From: JBKHYJ01 sp046565505
Lineage (GTDB): Bacteria; Acidobacteriota; Blastocatellia; UBA7656
Length of the DNA: 64,000 nt
Direction: 5' to 3'
Assembly: GCA_046565505.1 (NCBI GenBank)
Contig: JBKHYJ010000054.1
Span: 1 to 64,000, forward strand
The position numbers and the translations under genes were made by a program. Below, one piece after another: positions 61,990 through 64,000 of this stretch. Each line of letters starts with the position of its first letter. The first letter of the stretch is position 1. The notes below the pieces were generated by a model, which was not told the DNA's origin, ran no database searches, and saw only the letters and a program-made list of their open reading frames with translations.

Positions 61990-62097
61990 ATGGCGACCGT
62001 TTAAGGCTACGCCGAGCGTTGTTATGATTAATCCATTTGTGTGATTAATTCATTTGGCGGACCACGCCCCCTTGGCTAATATGAGCATGCAGGTGTT

Positions 62098-64000
62098 ATG
62101 CGAACAATATTTGTGATAGCGCTGCTTGTTTCGGTTCTTCCTATCCGCGCGCTCGCCGACACTAGAGGCGTGATCGGCGGGCGAGTGATTGACCCTCAAT
62201 GGGCGGCGGTCGCGCAGGCCGTCGTGGAGCTTAAGAATACAATCGATGGGCGGAGTCAGGAAACGACGACCGACGACGAGGGCCTGTTTGAATTCCGGTT
62301 TGTCGAACTCGGCGACTACAGAATAACCGTCACGGCCGCGGGCTTCTCCGCAACGTCCGTACGCGCGGTTGTCTCGTCGAGCCAGCGTGCGGAGGTCGAT
62401 ATCACTCTTAAAGAGATTCGCGCGAAAGCCGAAGAGGTGAGCGTGACCGCGACGGGAGAGTCGCTCGACCTGCGCGGCTCGTCAGTCCGAACAGGGCTCT
62501 CGATGCTGGACATTTCGCACCAGGCCGGGGCGAGCGAGACGCTCGCGGGGCTCGAATCTCACACCGGCACCGCGTGGCATTCGCAAGAGCACCTCCACAT
62601 CAGGGGGGCGCACCAGGTCGGCTATCAAGTCAATGGCATCAGCATCCCCGACCTGTCCATCTTCGGAAGCATCACCACGTTCATCGACCCGCGCAACATC
62701 AAATTCGCCGAGGTGACGACGGGCGGGCTCGCCCCCGAGTTCGGCAACCGAACGGCAGGGGTCGTGAATACGCTCGTCAGATCAGGCTTTGATCATGGCA
62801 TGGGTCATGGCCGGGTCGAGGCGTCGGGCGGGAATCTCTCGCGCGGCTCGCTGTTCGTCAACTTCGGCAACCACGCGGGCGAAAAATTCGCTTATTACTT
62901 TCAGGGGACCGCGCTCACGAGCGGCAGGGGGTTCAACCCGCCTCCCGATTCCATAACGCTGCCGGGCGGCGATGGCGGCGAGCCGGGCGTATTCGACAGG
63001 CCGGCCTCTCAGACGCGACACAATTACCGGCGTACTTTTCAGGGGTTCGCTAATCTAGAATGGCGGCCCGGCGCGCGGGACTCGTTCAACCTCGTGCTGG
63101 GAGGGTTCCGCTCGGGCTTTCAGGTGCCTAACACCGCGGGGCAGGAGGCCCTCCGAAGGGATTACGTGCAGTTCGAGCGCGACCACTTCCAGAATCTTCA
63201 GTGGAGCAGAGTCGTCTCGCCCGCGAAGCTCTTAACGGTTGGGCTCTACCATCATTTCACGAAGCTTGAGACTGATGGCCGGGCCGACGACCCCGCACAC
63301 CCGCTCGCTTCGGATAACCGCAGGGCCAATTACTATGGCGGGAAAGTGGACTTCGGCAACCGCCTCAAGCGGCACCTGTTGAAGGTCGGCGGCGAAATTT
63401 ATGGACTCTATTTGCAAGACGATTTCGCCGTGCTCGCCAATGATCGAAACCCCCGCGCCGCCGCGCCGGATTTTGCGAGTCGCGTACCTTCAAGCGCGGC
63501 GGAAGGGTCGCTCTACGCCCAGGATCAATTCAACGTGACAGGCGCTTTGACGCTTAATTATGGCGCGCGGCTGGACCTCTTCGACGTGCGTTATGACCTT
63601 CACGCAAGCCCAGACATCGGGCGGCGGTATTCATTCCTCAGCCCGCGCGTCGGGTTCGCCTACCGCCTCGGGAAGAGCGACGCGGTGTTGTTCGGAAACT
63701 TCGCTTACCTGTTCTTGCCGCCGCCTGTTGAATTCTTCGAGCTGGCAGGTCAGGCGGGCACGTCGTCCGGCCTTTTCCCCCCGGAATCTTCTTTCACGCC
63801 GGTGAAGCCGGAAAAGGATATTCAATACGACATCGGCGTGAAGTTCGCCATGAAGGGTTTTCGCGCCAGAGTGAATCAGTGGTTCAAACGTCAGAACCGA
63901 TTCCTGGACCACTTGCAGCTTGCTTCGCTGGGCGCGGCGGGCGAGCTGATCAACCCGAACATCTTTCTCCCCGTCAACCTCGACCGCGCGAAAACGTATG
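62098..64000 (+). CDS. TonB-dependent receptor, cut by the window end
   Basis: The first 634 residues are visible; the frame is open at the right edge. It has a signal peptide (about 1-20, ending ALA), a CarboxypepD_reg domain (TRGVIGGRVIDPQWAAVAQA), and a plug region with His-rich HSQEHLHIRGAHQVGYQVNG and FAEVTTGGLAPEFGNRTAGV. The barrel begins after that. It follows the other receptor in the same direction but after a terminator, so it has its own promoter. The His-rich plug might contact a metal or haem. Confidence 0.9.
   Translation, partial: MRTIFVIALLVSVLPIRALADTRGVIGGRVIDPQWAAVAQAVVELKNTIDGRSQETTTDDEGLFEFRFVELGDYRITVTAAGFSATSVRAVVSSSQRAEVDITLKEIRAKAEEVSVTATGESLDLRGSSVRTGLSMLDISHQAGASETLAGLESHTGTAWHSQEHLHIRGAHQVGYQVNGISIPDLSIFGSITTFIDPRNIKFAEVTTGGLAPEFGNRTAGVVNTLVRSGFDHGMGHGRVEASGGNLSRGSLFVNFGNHAGEKFAYYFQGTALTSGRGFNPPPDSITLPGGDGGEPGVFDRPASQTRHNYRRTFQGFANLEWRPGARDSFNLVLGGFRSGFQVPNTAGQEALRRDYVQFERDHFQNLQWSRVVSPAKLLTVGLYHHFTKLETDGRADDPAHPLASDNRRANYYGGKVDFGNRLKRHLLKVGGEIYGLYLQDDFAVLANDRNPRAAAPDFASRVPSSAAEGSLYAQDQFNVTGALTLNYGARLDLFDVRYDLHASPDIGRRYSFLSPRVGFAYRLGKSDAVLFGNFAYLFLPPPVEFFELAGQAGTSSGLFPPESSFTPVKPEKDIQYDIGVKFAMKGFRARVNQWFKRQNRFLDHLQLASLGAAGELINPNIFLPVNLDRAKTY

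Overview
This window looks like an acidobacterial chromosome (class Blastocatellia, Pyrinomonadaceae-like). That is inferred from gene content rather than from any marker rRNA: high G+C with strong third-position GC bias, several secreted peptidases, carboxypeptidase-regulatory-domain TonB receptors, a DUF1800 protein, PQQ-type sugar dehydrogenase, an Acidobacteria-style two-haem cytochrome, ECF sigma factors, and short AT-rich GAAATCC-type spacer repeats. No tRNA, rRNA or CRISPR array was seen.

Layout. 1-7 kb: end of an IPT/TIG-type secreted protein, a strong terminator, then a TetR-MFP-RND efflux operon with a palindromic operator in its promoter, followed by small membrane and secreted proteins. 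7-11.5 kb: a secreted Arg-rich protein, an ECF sigma factor, and an ABC-2 exporter (permease plus ATPase, minus strand). 11.5-24.3 kb: an A+T-richer integrative element. 24.3-30.6 kb: rhomboid protease, NAD kinase, zinc-ribbon coiled-coil protein, TlpA-like thioredoxin, Fis-type regulator, CvpA and purC. 30.9-35 kb: uvrB, aroC and def. 35-44 kb: four secreted peptidases in one direction (tricorn-like S41, S46, and an M16 pair). 44-50 kb: esterase, methyltransferase, dodecin, an overlooked 59-residue zinc ribbon protein, PQQ lipoprotein, and a TonB receptor. 50-54 kb: ECF sigma factor operon, cytochrome c and rhodanese. 53.7-58.7 kb (minus): DUF2238 membrane protein, Gfo/Idh/MocA oxidoreductase, DUF1800 and a LivF-type ATPase. 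58.8-64 kb: a His/Cys-rich small protein and two TonB receptors, the second cut by the window end.

The element is the most unusual part. It is bounded by 46-bp direct repeats (11451-11496 and 24270-24315; 2 mismatches, 22 bp exact at the crossover side). The repeats are the first codons of the ABC ATPase gene, so integration occurred exactly at that gene's start codon. The displaced ATG lies at 24316 beside the rhomboid gene. The interrupted gene now starts with TTG at 11497, and the element's own left end supplies an AGGAG ribosome-binding site. The element encodes a tyrosine integrase, three XRE-type regulators, a Crp/Fnr regulator, a DUF3987-like replication/helicase-type protein, a small HNH protein operon, and several unknown proteins. 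It has no capsid or conjugation genes, so it resembles a phage satellite or a small integrative element.

Its most interesting cargo is at 20343-22049. One gene fuses an N-terminal membrane anchor, an apparently intact response-regulator receiver domain and an Mrr-type endonuclease domain. It is followed by a polytopic membrane protein, and an imperfect direct repeat brackets the fusion gene. This is a candidate phospho-signalled, membrane-tethered DNA-targeting defence module. A second candidate novelty is a multi-hairpin RNA leader (22740-22871) between a near-perfect sigma-70 promoter and the HNH operon.
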